NCBI GenBank assembly: GCA_022828595.1
Contig: JAKGHH010000005.1
Coordinates: 22,333,875-22,397,874, forward strand
DNA: 64,000 nucleotides
Source: Nelumbo lutea
Taxonomy: Eukaryota > Streptophyta > Magnoliopsida > Proteales > Nelumbonaceae
Reading direction: 5' to 3'
Shown here: positions 1-9,935 of the stretch, in pieces
Position numbering within the stretch: the stretch's first letter is position 1
Layout of the letters: each line of letters opens with the position of its first letter
Notes under the pieces: generated by a model
Told to the model about the DNA's origin: nothing
What the model saw: the letters and a program-made list of their open reading frames with translations, nothing else
The model's database searches: none
Position numbers and translations under genes: made by a program

Positions 1-152
1 TTTTCTTTTCTTGCTTTTGCCTTCTTTTTGTTGATTTGGCTCCCCCTGAAATATTTCTTGCAATCAAGCTAAAATAGGGCAAAATTTAATTAAACCATCA
101 TAAAATTTCATGCAAAAACCTCATAAAATATAGATAAATTGTAGGTTCATCA
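1..152 (-). repeat. Element A 3' LTR (first 152 bp only)
   Basis: This is the U3 start of the 3' LTR, cut by the window edge. On the plus strand it ends in CATCA, matching the outer end of the 5' LTR at 9926-9930. The inner edge is set by the adjacent polypurine tract. Confidence 0.92.
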
Positions 153-167
153 AATACCCCCACACTT
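153..167 (-). other. Element A polypurine tract
   Basis: Read on the minus strand this is AAGTGTGGGGGTATT, directly upstream of the LTR start TGATG. It is the expected plus-strand primer site for reverse transcription. Element H carries nearly the same tract at 43641-43655. Confidence 0.85.
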
Positions 168-1365
168 AAGCTTTTGCTTGTCCTCAAGCAAAGACATCAG
201 CCATAAACTTAACATTCCCCCCTTCTGTTCTCACCATTTACCTGGTGAACTTTTTAAGATAGAAATGCATTGAGTAGTCGGGGAACTTTTGTAAGTGCTC
301 AATTCTTATTCTTGTAAATTACCATTTAAGATATGTATCAGATCCAAGGAAAGGAGAATATGAATTTCATCATAGTCTAGCCTTCACTCCTAATTCATAT
401 ATAAATCAGCTCCTTAATTGTCAAGGTTAATGATCAAATTTCACTAAGTTTCACATCTGTAACTAAATCTCAATGAGATTTCAACTTTAGAGTGCCCCTT
501 TGAACCTCGGTTGTCACCACAATTACTTATTTCTAAGGGTGAGTGCATCTTATGCTCCATCTCACCCTTTTCTTCTTTTTTTTTATTTTTTTATTTTTTT
601 ATTTTTTATTTTTTTCGGTGTGAGTGCATTTTATGCTCCATCTCACACACTTTTCTCTCCTTTTTTTTTTTTTTTTTGGTGTGAGTGCATCTTATGCTCC
701 ATCTCACACTGGTCACTTACTTGAGGTAGGACTCATGTTCTGAGCTGCTAGTTTTACTATTCAGCTCAAAATAGCGGAGTCAATTTGGGCTTTTGAATCT
801 TCTTTGCAATTATTGAACCTCAAGAATCAACACTTCAGATGTGCACTAGCTTTCTTGACCATTAACAATGAAATCAAGGGCTTCCATACACATGAAGGAA
901 GTTAGGGCTAGTCATGCTGAAAGGCATATTCAGCTCCCCTTTTCTCATGCATATATCAAATTGGGTCATTCACAAGAATAAAAACTTAACAAGTACATCA
1001 GTCTCCCTCAACTCATTGAATTCCTTCTTAAAAAAATCATCAAATAAATAGTAATGAACTTGAGGGGTTCCAGTCTTTTTTGGTTATGTCATTGCCTGCA
1101 TATGTGTGTTTGGGGTGAATGAGGTGCATGGTTTCAACCCCCATACCCTAGCCTTGGGCTCACTCCCCCACACTTAAGATGAACATTGTCCTCAATGTTC
1201 GTAGTGTTAGGGGATCAAACTTGTTAGAGCAAACTGAAGAAAAGAAAATGATGAACTGAGTCCTTAAAGAATTGGAATTTTGAGAAAAAGATCTTTATTT
1301 TACTAACTAATATTCTAAAAATGACAAAAAGATTCCTTAACCTGTTCATGAGCAAGCATAAAAGA
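168..1365 (-). other. Element A noncoding segment between pol and 3' LTR
   Basis: About 1.2 kb follows the pol stop. Athila relatives may carry an env-like gene here, but no frame of useful length is present on either strand. The only structure I can see is the hairpin array at 537-709, separated by long T runs. The rest is AT-rich with no recognisable motif. Confidence 0.7.
537..709 (-). repeat. Three-copy hairpin array in element A 3' noncoding region
   Basis: Three near-identical inverted-repeat units lie at 537-567, 618-648 and 679-709. Each has the plus-strand core GTGAGTGCAT, a 2-3 base turn, ATGCTCCAT and CTCAC. The outer stem differs between units but stays complementary: GGG with CCC in unit 1, GTG with CAC in units 2 and 3. 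The same unit occurs three times at the same place in element H (44098-44225). No protein reading is proposed. An RNA hairpin in the element transcript is the most natural reading, but this is inference. Confidence 0.85.
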
Positions 1366-4300
1366 TTATTGGTTATCAAGATAAACAGTGGATGGAGGGG
1401 GTACAGTACCGCCCATTAAATATGGTTTTAGGCACTGACCATTTACTTTAAACGTGCCCTGAACCGGGTGGGTGAGTTCTATAGCCCCATGGGGAAAAAC
1501 CTGTGAAATGGTAAAGGGTCCAAACCACCTGGATCTCAGCTTACCTGGAAACAAGCGGAGACGGGAATTATATAACAATACCTGTTGGCCTACATAAAAG
1601 TCCCGTCTCAGCAAGTTCTTATCATGCCAGATTTTTATTCTTTCTTTATAAACTTTGGCATTCTCATAGGTGGTAAGTCTGAATTCATCCAATTCATTCA
1701 ACTGCAACCGCCTTTTAGCCCCTGTGGCCTGAATGTCAAAATTTAAGAATTTAAGAGCCCAATAGGCCTTGTGTTCCAATTCAACTAGTAAATGGCATGC
1801 TTTACCAAAGACCAATCTGTAGGGGGACATGCCAATGGGTGTCTTAAATGCAGTTCTGTATGCCCATAATGCATCATTTAATTTGATGGACCAATCTTTT
1901 CTGGCGGATGCTACGGTCTTTTCCAGAATTCTTTTGAGTTCCCTGTTAGCCAACTCCACTTGGCCACTGGTTTGTGGGTGATAAGGGGTAGCTAATTTAT
2001 GTGTAATTCCATATTTCTGCATTAACCTCTCAAATTGGCTATTGCAGAAGTGAGTTCCCCTATCATTAATTATAGCTCGTGGAGTGCCAAATCGGGAGAA
2101 TAGCTTCTTTAGGAAGTGTACCACCCTTCTTGAGTCATTTGTGGGTAAAGCCATGGCTTCTACCCATTTGGATACAAAGTCAACTGCAACGAGGATGTAC
2201 TTATTCCCAAAAGAATTCGGGAAAGGTCCCATGAAATCTATACCCCAAACATCAAAGATTTCACAGATTAAAATATTGGAAAGGGGCATTTCATTCCGTC
2301 GAGAAATGTTTCCTGATCTTTGGCATTTGTCACATGTGGGCCAATAAAAACCTGATTGCAAAACCTTGGCTGCAGTGCGACTAGCTCCAAAATGACCTCC
2401 TGCTTCTTTATCATGGCAAAATTGGAGTACCGACTCCATCTCTTCCTCGGGGACACATCTCCTTATGATCTGATCTGCACACAATTTATACAAAAAGGGT
2501 TCCTCCCACAGATAGTATTTTACATCAGAAAGGAATTTCTTTTTCTGTTGATATGAAAGGTTAGGAGGAAGGACTTGTGCAGCTAGATAATTAGCAAAAT
2601 CAGCATACCAAGGATATGAGTATTTCTGTATTGAGTACAACTGCTCATCCGGAAATTCTTCTCGAATGTTGCTGGTTATCTCCTCTTTTGAGCTTACCGT
2701 GTCCAACCGGGAGAGATGGTCAGCAGCCAGGTTTGTAGCACCCTTCAGGTCTTTAATCTCAATGTCAAACTCTTGCAATAAAAGGATCCACCTGATCAGT
2801 CTTGGTTTTGAGTTTTGCTTGATAAGCAAGTGCCTTAATGCCGAGTGATCTGTGTGGACAACAACCTTGGATAATATTAGATATGAACGAAACTTATCAA
2901 GTGCAAATATTACTGCTAGCAGCTCCTTTTCTGTGGTGGTGTAATTGAGTTGGGGTCCAGTCAAGGTTCTGCTAGCATAGTAAATTGGCTGAAAATGTTT
3001 GTTCATTCTTTGTCCTAAAATAGCTCCTATAGCAAAATCACTCGCATTACACATCAATTCAAATGGGAGGGTCCAATCTGGTGCTACCATGATAGGTGCA
3101 TGGATCAATTTGTCTTTCAAGATGTTGAAAGCATGAAGGCATTCAGTTGAAAATTCAAAAGGCACTTCTTTCTGAAGCAAGGTAGATAATGGCTTGGAAA
3201 TTTTTGAGAAATCTTTAATAAACCTTCTATAGAATCCGACATGTCCTAAGAAACTTCTCAAAGAACGAACAGATGTTGGGGTTGGCAATTTTTCAATTGC
3301 CTCCACCTTGGCCTTGTCGACTTCTATACCTCTTTGAGAGATCTTGTGTCCAAGCACTATGCCTTCTTGCACCATAAAATGACATTTCTCCCAATTCAAC
3401 ACAAGATGTGTTTCTTTACATCTAGTAAGCACCTGTTCCAGATTATTCAAACATGCATCAAACGAAGAGCCAAAAACTGAAAAGTCATCCATGAAGATCT
3501 CAATAAATTTTTCAACCATATCAGAAAATATAGACATCATACATCGCTGAAAGGTTGCTGGGGCATTGCATAACCCAAAGGGCATCCTTCGGTATGCAAA
3601 GGTTCCATATGGGCAAGAAAAAGTGGTCTTTTCTTGATCTTCTGGTGTAATTGGTATCTGGTTATACCCTGAATATCCATCCAAGAAACAATAATACTCA
3701 TGCCCGGCTAGCCTCTCCAACATTTGATCCATAAATGGGAGAGGGAAATGGTCCTTCCGGGTGGCTTCATTTAATTTTCTATAGTCAATACACACACGCC
3801 ATCCGGTAACGGTTCTAGTAGGGATGAGTTCATTTTTCTCATTTGGAACAACAGTCGTACCCCCTTTTTTGGGCACAACTTGCACAGGGCTTACCCAAGA
3901 ACTATCAGAAATAGGATAAATGATCCCAGCATCTAACAACTTAATTATTTCAGCCTTTACCACTTCTTTCATGTTGGGGTTCAGGCGCCTTTGGGGCTGA
4001 ACGGAAGGCTTACTGTCCTCTTCCATCAAAATTCCGTGAGTGCAGATTGATGGATTAATGCCTTTGATATCTTCTACCTTCCAAGCTATAGCATTTTTGT
4101 GTTCCCGCAGCACTCTTAATAATTTTTCTCTTTGTAAAGGATTCAGCGCTGCGGAAATTATCACGGGGAGATCTGATGGTTCCTCAAGGAAAGCATACTC
4201 TAAATGGGATGGTAATTGCTTCAGTTCAAGGGTGGGGGGTTCTTGGGGTGATGGCTTACCTGATGGTCCAGGCAATTTGCCTAAGTTCTCTAATTTAAGA

Positions 4301-6576
4301 AACCCCTTTCCCTTGAATTGAGGCTTATCGTTCAGGTATGCTATCATGAGGTTTATTTTTTCATTTTCTCCTTCTTCAAGTTCTCCCTGCTGGAGGCAGA
4401 GTTCAAGAGGATCAGTTATTCTACTTACCTGGAAGCATTCATCAATTGTCAATTCAATGGCATCAATCATAAAACAAGAATCATCACTAGAGGGTGCATG
4501 TTTCATAGCATTAGACATTTTAAAAATTATCTCCTCATCTTGTATCCTAAGGCTGAGTTGTCCTTGTTGGACATCAATCATTGCTTTCCCGGTAGCCAGG
4601 AAAGGTCTCCCTAGGATAAGCGGAACCTCCACATCTTCTTGCATGTCTAACACAATGAAATCAACTGGAAAAATGAATTTGTCAACTTTAATTAACACAT
4701 CTTCTATGATCCCCCTAGGATGTCTAATGGATCTATCAGCCAATTGTAATGCCACTCTAGTGGGTTGGGGTTCATTCAACCCCAATTTCTTGAAGATAGA
4801 GTATGGCATTAAATTGATGCTAGCTCCCAGGTCACATAAAGCTTTTTCAATTTTTAAACTGCCAATGGTACAAGGAATAGTGAAACTCCCTGGATCTTTG
4901 AGTTTCTGAGGCAGCTTGTTCAGAAGGATAGCAGAACATTCCTCATTTAATGCAACTGTAGCCACATCTCCCAGTTTCCTTTTGTTTGCCAATAATTCCT
5001 TCAAAAACCTTGCATAGTGTGGCATCTGGGCTAAAGCATCAGCAAAAGGAATATTAATATGTAAACTTTTAAATATTTCAAGAAACTTACCAAATTCCTT
5101 CTCCAATTTTTGTTGCTTCAGCCTGTTAGGGAATGGAACTTGTGGTTGTTGGTGCATCCCTTGTTGTGCTTCTGGTTGTTCCGTCTTCTGTTGTCTGGTC
5201 CCAAGGCTTGTTTCTGCCTTGGGTTCAGCCCAATTCTTCTTTTCTACCTCAGGCAGCTCTTTTCCACTTCTTAAGGTAATAGCTTGCACCTGCTCTCGTG
5301 GATTCACTTCAGTGTTGCTTGGAAGAGTTCCCGGCAGTCTGGAAGAGATTAATTGTGCCAATTGCCCCACTTGGTTTTCCAGGTTTTTGATTGAGGCTTC
5401 CTGGTTCTGGAACCTAGTTTCTGCACCTGCTATAAATTTTGTCATCAGTTCCTCCAAATTGGATTTTGGTTCAGGCTGATGATAAGTCTGGTGGAACGGC
5501 TTGGAAATATGCTGATTTGGCCAGGACTGGTTTGAATGTCCCCTCCATCCTGGATGAAAAGTATGGTGACTCTGGTAACCCTGCTGTCTTGATGAATTGC
5601 TGACATAGTCAACTTGTTCAGTAGATGGTCTGAACTGATTGCCAACTTGGCAGTCTGTACTGATGTGGCATCCCCCACACAATTCACAATTAAGAGGCTG
5701 CACATGCATGGCAGCTATCTGCATTTCATCTATTTTCTTACTGAGTGCTCCTATTTGTGCAGCTAGTGCTGTATAAGTGTCAACATTATGCAAGCCTTGC
5801 TGCTTCCTAGTTTGAGTTCTTTCCGAATGCCATTGATAGTTGTTGGCTGCCATTTCCTCAATAAGTGCATGGGCAACCTCAGGAGTTTTATTATTTATGG
5901 ATCCTCCAGCTGCAGCATCTAATATGGTCTTATTTGAGTCAGTAAGACCATTATAGAAAGTCTGCACTTGCAGCCAAATGGGGAGGCCATGGTGAGGAAC
6001 TCTCCTTAACAGCTCCTTGTAACGTTCCCATGACTCATATAAAGATTCCCCCTCTTGCTGGAAAAAAGTAGTGATGTCATTCCTCATTTTAGCAGTTTTA
6101 GAAGGGGGAAAATATTTAGAGAGAAAACGGCTGGCCATTTCGTCCCATGTGGCTATAGATCCTGCCGGTAATGAGTTCAACCAAGCTTTGGCTTTATCCT
6201 TCAAAGAAAATGGGAATAACCTCAGCCGGATGGCATCATCACTTACCCCATTGTGTTTGAAGGTGTAACAGATTTCCAAGAAGTTAGCAATATGGGCATT
6301 CGGATCCTCATGGGCCATACCACAAAACTGAACCGTATTTTGTATCATTTGGATTATGGCCGGTTTAATTTTGAAGTTATTGGCAGCAATAGTTGGCCTG
6401 ATAATGCTGGAGACAGTCCTGGTGAGGGTGGGCTTGGCATAATCCATCATAGTTCTTTGTTTAGCCATTTCTTGTGCTTCTTGTCTGACTTGCTTAGCAG
6501 CTCTCAAACGGACACGGAGAGTCTGTTCAATCTCCGGGTCGTAAAGGATCTCTTCCAGTTCAGGTCTGCTTGTCAT
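1366..6576 (-). CDS. Athila-like gag-pol polyprotein (gag, protease, RT, RNase H, integrase)
   Basis: An uninterrupted 1,736-residue frame encodes the structural and enzymatic proteins of a Ty3/gypsy retrotransposon. The gag domain spans about residues 80-260 and a CCHC zinc knuckle lies at C297, C300, H304, C309. Protease has DLGAS at 582-586 and ILGRPF near 654. RT has FMDD at 1028-1031. RNase H has CNASD at 1176-1180, TEKEL and HTDH (1241-1244). Integrase has H1388, H1395, C1415, C1418 and a DD35E triad at D1447, D1505, E1541. Two defects show. The first RNase H acidic residue is Asn (N1177), where element H has Asp. The zinc-region spacing between H1395 and C1415 is 11 residues shorter than in H. 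The frame is open but the enzyme is probably impaired. The start is the first Met of the frame, about 1.7 kb from the primer site. Confidence 0.95.
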   Translation of the reverse strand: MTSRPELEEILYDPEIEQTLRVRLRAAKQVRQEAQEMAKQRTMMDYAKPTLTRTVSSIIRPTIAANNFKIKPAIIQMIQNTVQFCGMAHEDPNAHIANFLEICYTFKHNGVSDDAIRLRLFPFSLKDKAKAWLNSLPAGSIATWDEMASRFLSKYFPPSKTAKMRNDITTFFQQEGESLYESWERYKELLRRVPHHGLPIWLQVQTFYNGLTDSNKTILDAAAGGSINNKTPEVAHALIEEMAANNYQWHSERTQTRKQQGLHNVDTYTALAAQIGALSKKIDEMQIAAMHVQPLNCELCGGCHISTDCQVGNQFRPSTEQVDYVSNSSRQQGYQSHHTFHPGWRGHSNQSWPNQHISKPFHQTYHQPEPKSNLEELMTKFIAGAETRFQNQEASIKNLENQVGQLAQLISSRLPGTLPSNTEVNPREQVQAITLRSGKELPEVEKKNWAEPKAETSLGTRQQKTEQPEAQQGMHQQPQVPFPNRLKQQKLEKEFGKFLEIFKSLHINIPFADALAQMPHYARFLKELLANKRKLGDVATVALNEECSAILLNKLPQKLKDPGSFTIPCTIGSLKIEKALCDLGASINLMPYSIFKKLGLNEPQPTRVALQLADRSIRHPRGIIEDVLIKVDKFIFPVDFIVLDMQEDVEVPLILGRPFLATGKAMIDVQQGQLSLRIQDEEIIFKMSNAMKHAPSSDDSCFMIDAIELTIDECFQVSRITDPLELCLQQGELEEGENEKINLMIAYLNDKPQFKGKGFLKLENLGKLPGPSGKPSPQEPPTLELKQLPSHLEYAFLEEPSDLPVIISAALNPLQREKLLRVLREHKNAIAWKVEDIKGINPSICTHGILMEEDSKPSVQPQRRLNPNMKEVVKAEIIKLLDAGIIYPISDSSWVSPVQVVPKKGGTTVVPNEKNELIPTRTVTGWRVCIDYRKLNEATRKDHFPLPFMDQMLERLAGHEYYCFLDGYSGYNQIPITPEDQEKTTFSCPYGTFAYRRMPFGLCNAPATFQRCMMSIFSDMVEKFIEIFMDDFSVFGSSFDACLNNLEQVLTRCKETHLVLNWEKCHFMVQEGIVLGHKISQRGIEVDKAKVEAIEKLPTPTSVRSLRSFLGHVGFYRRFIKDFSKISKPLSTLLQKEVPFEFSTECLHAFNILKDKLIHAPIMVAPDWTLPFELMCNASDFAIGAILGQRMNKHFQPIYYASRTLTGPQLNYTTTEKELLAVIFALDKFRSYLILSKVVVHTDHSALRHLLIKQNSKPRLIRWILLLQEFDIEIKDLKGATNLAADHLSRLDTVSSKEEITSNIREEFPDEQLYSIQKYSYPWYADFANYLAAQVLPPNLSYQQKKKFLSDVKYYLWEEPFLYKLCADQIIRRCVPEEEMESVLQFCHDKEAGGHFGASRTAAKVLQSGFYWPTCDKCQRSGNISRRNEMPLSNILICEIFDVWGIDFMGPFPNSFGNKYILVAVDFVSKWVEAMALPTNDSRRVVHFLKKLFSRFGTPRAIINDRGTHFCNSQFERLMQKYGITHKLATPYHPQTSGQVELANRELKRILEKTVASARKDWSIKLNDALWAYRTAFKTPIGMSPYRLVFGKACHLLVELEHKAYWALKFLNFDIQATGAKRRLQLNELDEFRLTTYENAKVYKERIKIWHDKNLLRRDFYVGQQVLLYNSRLRLFPGKLRSRWFGPFTISQVFPHGAIELTHPVQGTFKVNGQCLKPYLMGGTVPPPSTVYLDNQ

Positions 6577-8306
6577 AAACTGTTAAAGTCAAAGCAATAA
6601 AAATGCCAATATTCACAAAAGAAAATAAATAACTAATCCTATCACACTGAAAATATAAAGTGAATTATTGGAATACAAAACCTACATCCTATCATGAATA
6701 AATGAAGTCGATTATACTAAAAGCAGATTTAAACCAATCATCTTATTCAAGGTTCCTTTATCTACATCCATCGATTGCAACATCTGAATTCAGACCCAAT
6801 TTAGATCTGAGTTCAGATCTACAAGTCTTTGGTATTGTTAGTCTAGAGAAATTAACAAATAATAATTCAGATCTGAGCTGTATATCTCATACACACTCAT
6901 TGGTATACACTACAATATACATCCATTAAGGTTGGAATCAAATCTGTGATGCTTTAGGGCTGAAATCAGATCTGATCTGAAAAATAATTTAAAAGGATCT
7001 GAAAAAAATCAGTCCTGAGTTAGGTTTGGGTTAAAGATTTTAAACTCTACAATTGAAGCTCAAACCTGTATAGCTGATGCATATCAAACACTTGCTAAGA
7101 CCTGAAAATTGGGTCTGCAATGTTTGGTATTGCAAGCTATTTGGTCCAAACAACTTTTGTAGAAATCTGAAATCAGGTCTGCTAACTGTTGCACTATAGC
7201 AGCCCTGCTACAGATCTGAATGCTAATAGAAATACTTGGAAAGTGCTAATTTTTCTTAAATATCTGAGGCATAACAATTATTCAATCCAAACATACACCT
7301 CCGTAGCTAATGTAGCTCGGTTACAAGTGGATAAAGCAAATGTTCAAGTCACCCAAAAATCCAAAATGTGCTCTGTATAAGTTCAGTCTTCAACTATAGT
7401 TCAGATCTGTATCAGTTCAGATCTGAATTTTCTTTTTCATTCTTTGCTATCCAATTACCTTTGGGGTATGTCGGATTTATCATAGGGTGAGTTGGGGTGA
7501 TGATGGCACCCAATTCACCTTAAACTTGTATCAGTTCAGGTCTGAGTTCATCTGAACTCAGATCTGAACTGAGCAGTTCTGCAATAGCAGAATTCAGGTC
7601 TGAACTCAAGTCTGAGTTTGGATCTGAATTCTCAATTGCCTTACCTTCAGTTATTGCTACCAAATTGTTTTTGGGGAATAGCAGAAGTGCCCTAGGGTGA
7701 ATTGGGGTGGTGATGACACCCAATTCCCCTCAAAATTTCATCAGTTCAGGTCTGAGTTCAAAGGAACTCAGATCTGAACTATTGCAGATCTGCAATAGCA
7801 GAATTCAGATCTGAATTCAAATCTGAATTCTGATCCGAATTCTCAATTGCTCCTCTTGTTGTTCAAAAGATCTCCCCCTTTTTTTTTCATTTTTTTTTCT
7901 TTTTGTAATGAAAGAAGAAAAAAGAAAAAAAAATTAATAAAGTCTGAAACACAAGCAACTCTTTTCGGCTGAGTGCTGCAGATCTGAAATCTGCTGATCT
8001 GAGTGCCGAATGCAACTCAGATCTGCAACACTCATGTTTTTTGTGAATTTTTTTTTTCTTTTTTTTTTCTTTTTGAAGGGAACAACATCAAGATTGAATA
8101 GAAATCAAATATGCCTTTATTAAAATGAAACTGAAACCAGAAAAAGAAAGTAATCTACTTAAGAAAGAAGAAACATAACTACAGTAGTACAGCAGTTGCA
8201 GTCCAAGCTGAAATGAAAAAGTTAGCAAATTAACCAAACTATGAATGCAATGCTGAATGAGATCAGATTAAGAATGCTCAATGTTTCCTAATATTGTTTC
8301 TCTAAA
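6577..8306 (-). other. Element A 5' leader
   Basis: About 1.7 kb separates the primer-binding site from gag. It has no convincing frame. It is rich in the word TCAGATCTGA and its close variants and contains a two- to three-unit tandem repeat at 7440-7865. T and A runs occur at 7875-7935 and 8045-8075. Confidence 0.75.
7440..7865 (-). repeat. Tandem repeat of about 215 bp in element A leader
   Basis: Two adjacent units share the ordered landmarks CCAATT, TTGGGG, AGGGTGA, TTGGGGTG, GACACCCAATTC, TCAGTTCAGGTCTGAGTTC, GCAATAGCAGAATTCAG and TCTCAATTGC. Unit 1 is about 7440-7640 and unit 2 about 7650-7865. Inside unit 2, 7801-7818 is an 18-base perfect palindrome built of GAATTC and AGATCT. Borders are approximate. 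Confidence 0.75.
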
Positions 8307-8324
8307 TCCCCGGCAACGGCGCCA
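8307..8324 (-). other. Element A primer-binding site (tRNA-Asp type)
   Basis: The minus-strand sequence TGGCGCCGTTGCCGGGGA is complementary to the 3' end of plant tRNA-Asp including CCA. This primer is typical of Athila-type elements. It lies six bases inside the 5' LTR. Confidence 0.93.
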
Positions 8325-8330
8325 AAAACT

Positions 8331-9930
8331 TGATGTGTTGCTCATTGTGACACTAGCAAGTGCACTAGCCGTTCAAGTAATAAAGTAGAGAGTGAAGTAT
8401 CGTTCCCACGAGGATTTAGGAAACAATTACCAATACTAAATTGAGCACTTCTTATCTGATCAACAAATAAATCAAAACTCTAATGAAAGCTAAGAAATCC
8501 TAAATTAAAATCTATCTAAATCATTGGCCCAATTGCCTTCAATTCAGGTTAGAAGAGTAAGCAGTAAATGTCAATCTCAAAATTCAGCAATCTATAAATT
8601 TGGATCATTCGAATGAATCATGATTGAGCCTTGGTTTGGTGAAACCCCAAGGTCATGAATAGCCTCTCTCAAGCGCATGTTCATCCTTTGCATGAGTGAC
8701 GGTTCTTCTATCTCTAGCAAGAATCTAATCCCCATGCATGCATTTCTTCAAACACTTCTAAGGCATCAATTCAAATCTGAATTGATCACCAACTGAATTG
8801 TGCAAGTTGTGTCTAACCTTGCACTCAATTCAGTTCTTGAATAGTAGAACTGAATTCTTAGAGTCTCTCTCAAGCACTCTAGGAATTCCAAGCTGTAGAT
8901 TAATTTGGCCAATCTGAAAATTTCAGATCTGAATTCTTTTTCAAGCAATTCAAATCTTGCAATCTCAGATCTGAGAATTCAGATCTGAGTTTTGAAGGTA
9001 AGTTGGCCGAATTACTCTACAATAACACCCTTATTCAAGAAACTTCAAGTATAATTCAGGACCATTTGAATGAATCAAAAAGAATTAGATTGCTGAACTG
9101 AAATTTTACAAGCTGAAATACATCAAGGAAAAATGGAAACAAGGAGAAAGAAGAAAGAAAATATAACAAAGAAACTGAATTCAAATCAAAAGAGAATGAA
9201 ACTACAAATGATTTATTACAAAAGATCTTTGAATCACAAACCCTCAATTCGAACTCACCTTCTCCTTCTAGCTTGTTTGTCTTGAACTTCCTTCAGCCCT
9301 TCTTCTTCTTCTTCCTTGCGCCTAGCCTTCTTCTCTTCTCTTCTCTCAAGGTGGCTGAACCTCTAAGAGTGGGAGAGCCTTCCTCTCAAGCAATTGAACC
9401 ACTTTCTCCCCTCCTAGAGGCCTCCTTATATAGTTTTTCAAGGGGGCTCTTGCCCCTTCTTGAAGCCTCTAGAATGGGGTGTATTACACCCCTCATGAAC
9501 CTTCTAGAGTGCTCCCTCCTTCTCTTCAAGAAACACCTAGAAGTTGCCGCCCCTAGCTCCCTTTGGGCTGCTATTTGGGCTACAACTTAGCTTGCTTTTG
9601 AGCTCATGTGGGCTACACTCTAGGCTGTTATTTGGGCTAAAAATGGGCTGGGCCGAAATTTCCTTCTTGCTAGGCTTCTTCCCTTGGATTTTCCAAAGAG
9701 TTTCACTTGCTCTTCTTGGGTCGAATGAAATTCTCTTGCTCTCATGGCTGGGCCGGGCTGAACTTGATAAATTTTGGGTTTTCTTTTCTTGCTTTTGCCT
9801 TCTTTTTGTTGATTTGGCTCCCCCTGAAATCTTTCTTGCAATCAAGCTAAAATAGGGCAAAATTTAATTAAACCATCATAAAATTTCATGCAAAAACCTC
9901 ATAAAATATAGATAAATTGTAGGTTCATCA
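8331..9930 (-). repeat. Element A 5' LTR (1,600 bp)
   Basis: The LTR has terminal TGATG (8331-8335) and CATCA (9926-9930), a perfect 5 bp inverted end. It adjoins the primer site on the inner side and copia element B on the outer side. Short open frames inside (for example near 9540-9860 on both strands) look like chance frames. TCAGATCTGA words recur at about 8925-8990. Confidence 0.93.
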
Positions 9931-9935
9931 AATAT

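Larger units (their letters stand above)
1..9930 (-). mobile_element. Element A: Athila-like Ty3/gypsy retrotransposon, left LTR cut by window edge
   Basis: In minus-strand order the parts are: 5' LTR 8331-9930, tRNA-Asp primer site 8307-8324, leader 6577-8306, a single gag-pol frame 6576-1366, a noncoding 3' segment with a hairpin array, a polypurine tract at 153-167, and the start of the 3' LTR at 152-1. Bases 1-152 match 9779-9930 with one difference seen (position 53 versus 9831), so the insertion is recent. It interrupts the RNase H region of copia element B at 9931. The five bases after the LTR (9931-9935, AATAT) are the expected target duplication, but the partner lies left of the window. 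The Athila assignment rests on the Asp primer, protein layout and long LTR. No env-like frame is present. Confidence 0.93.

Noticed and set aside
500..724. Plus-strand frame rich in Phe
   Set aside because: It is a reading of the hairpin units and T runs of element A and has no protein-like character.
168..1365. Possible env-like gene of element A
   Set aside because: No frame of adequate length, signal peptide or membrane segment is present on the element's sense strand.
4346..4909. 187-codon plus-strand frame
   Set aside because: It lies antisense within the gag-pol frame of element A and mirrors the protease/linker region.
9537..9860. Overlapping frames of about 105 codons on both strands
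   Set aside because: They fall inside the LTR of element A, on both strands of low-complexity sequence, with no domain.
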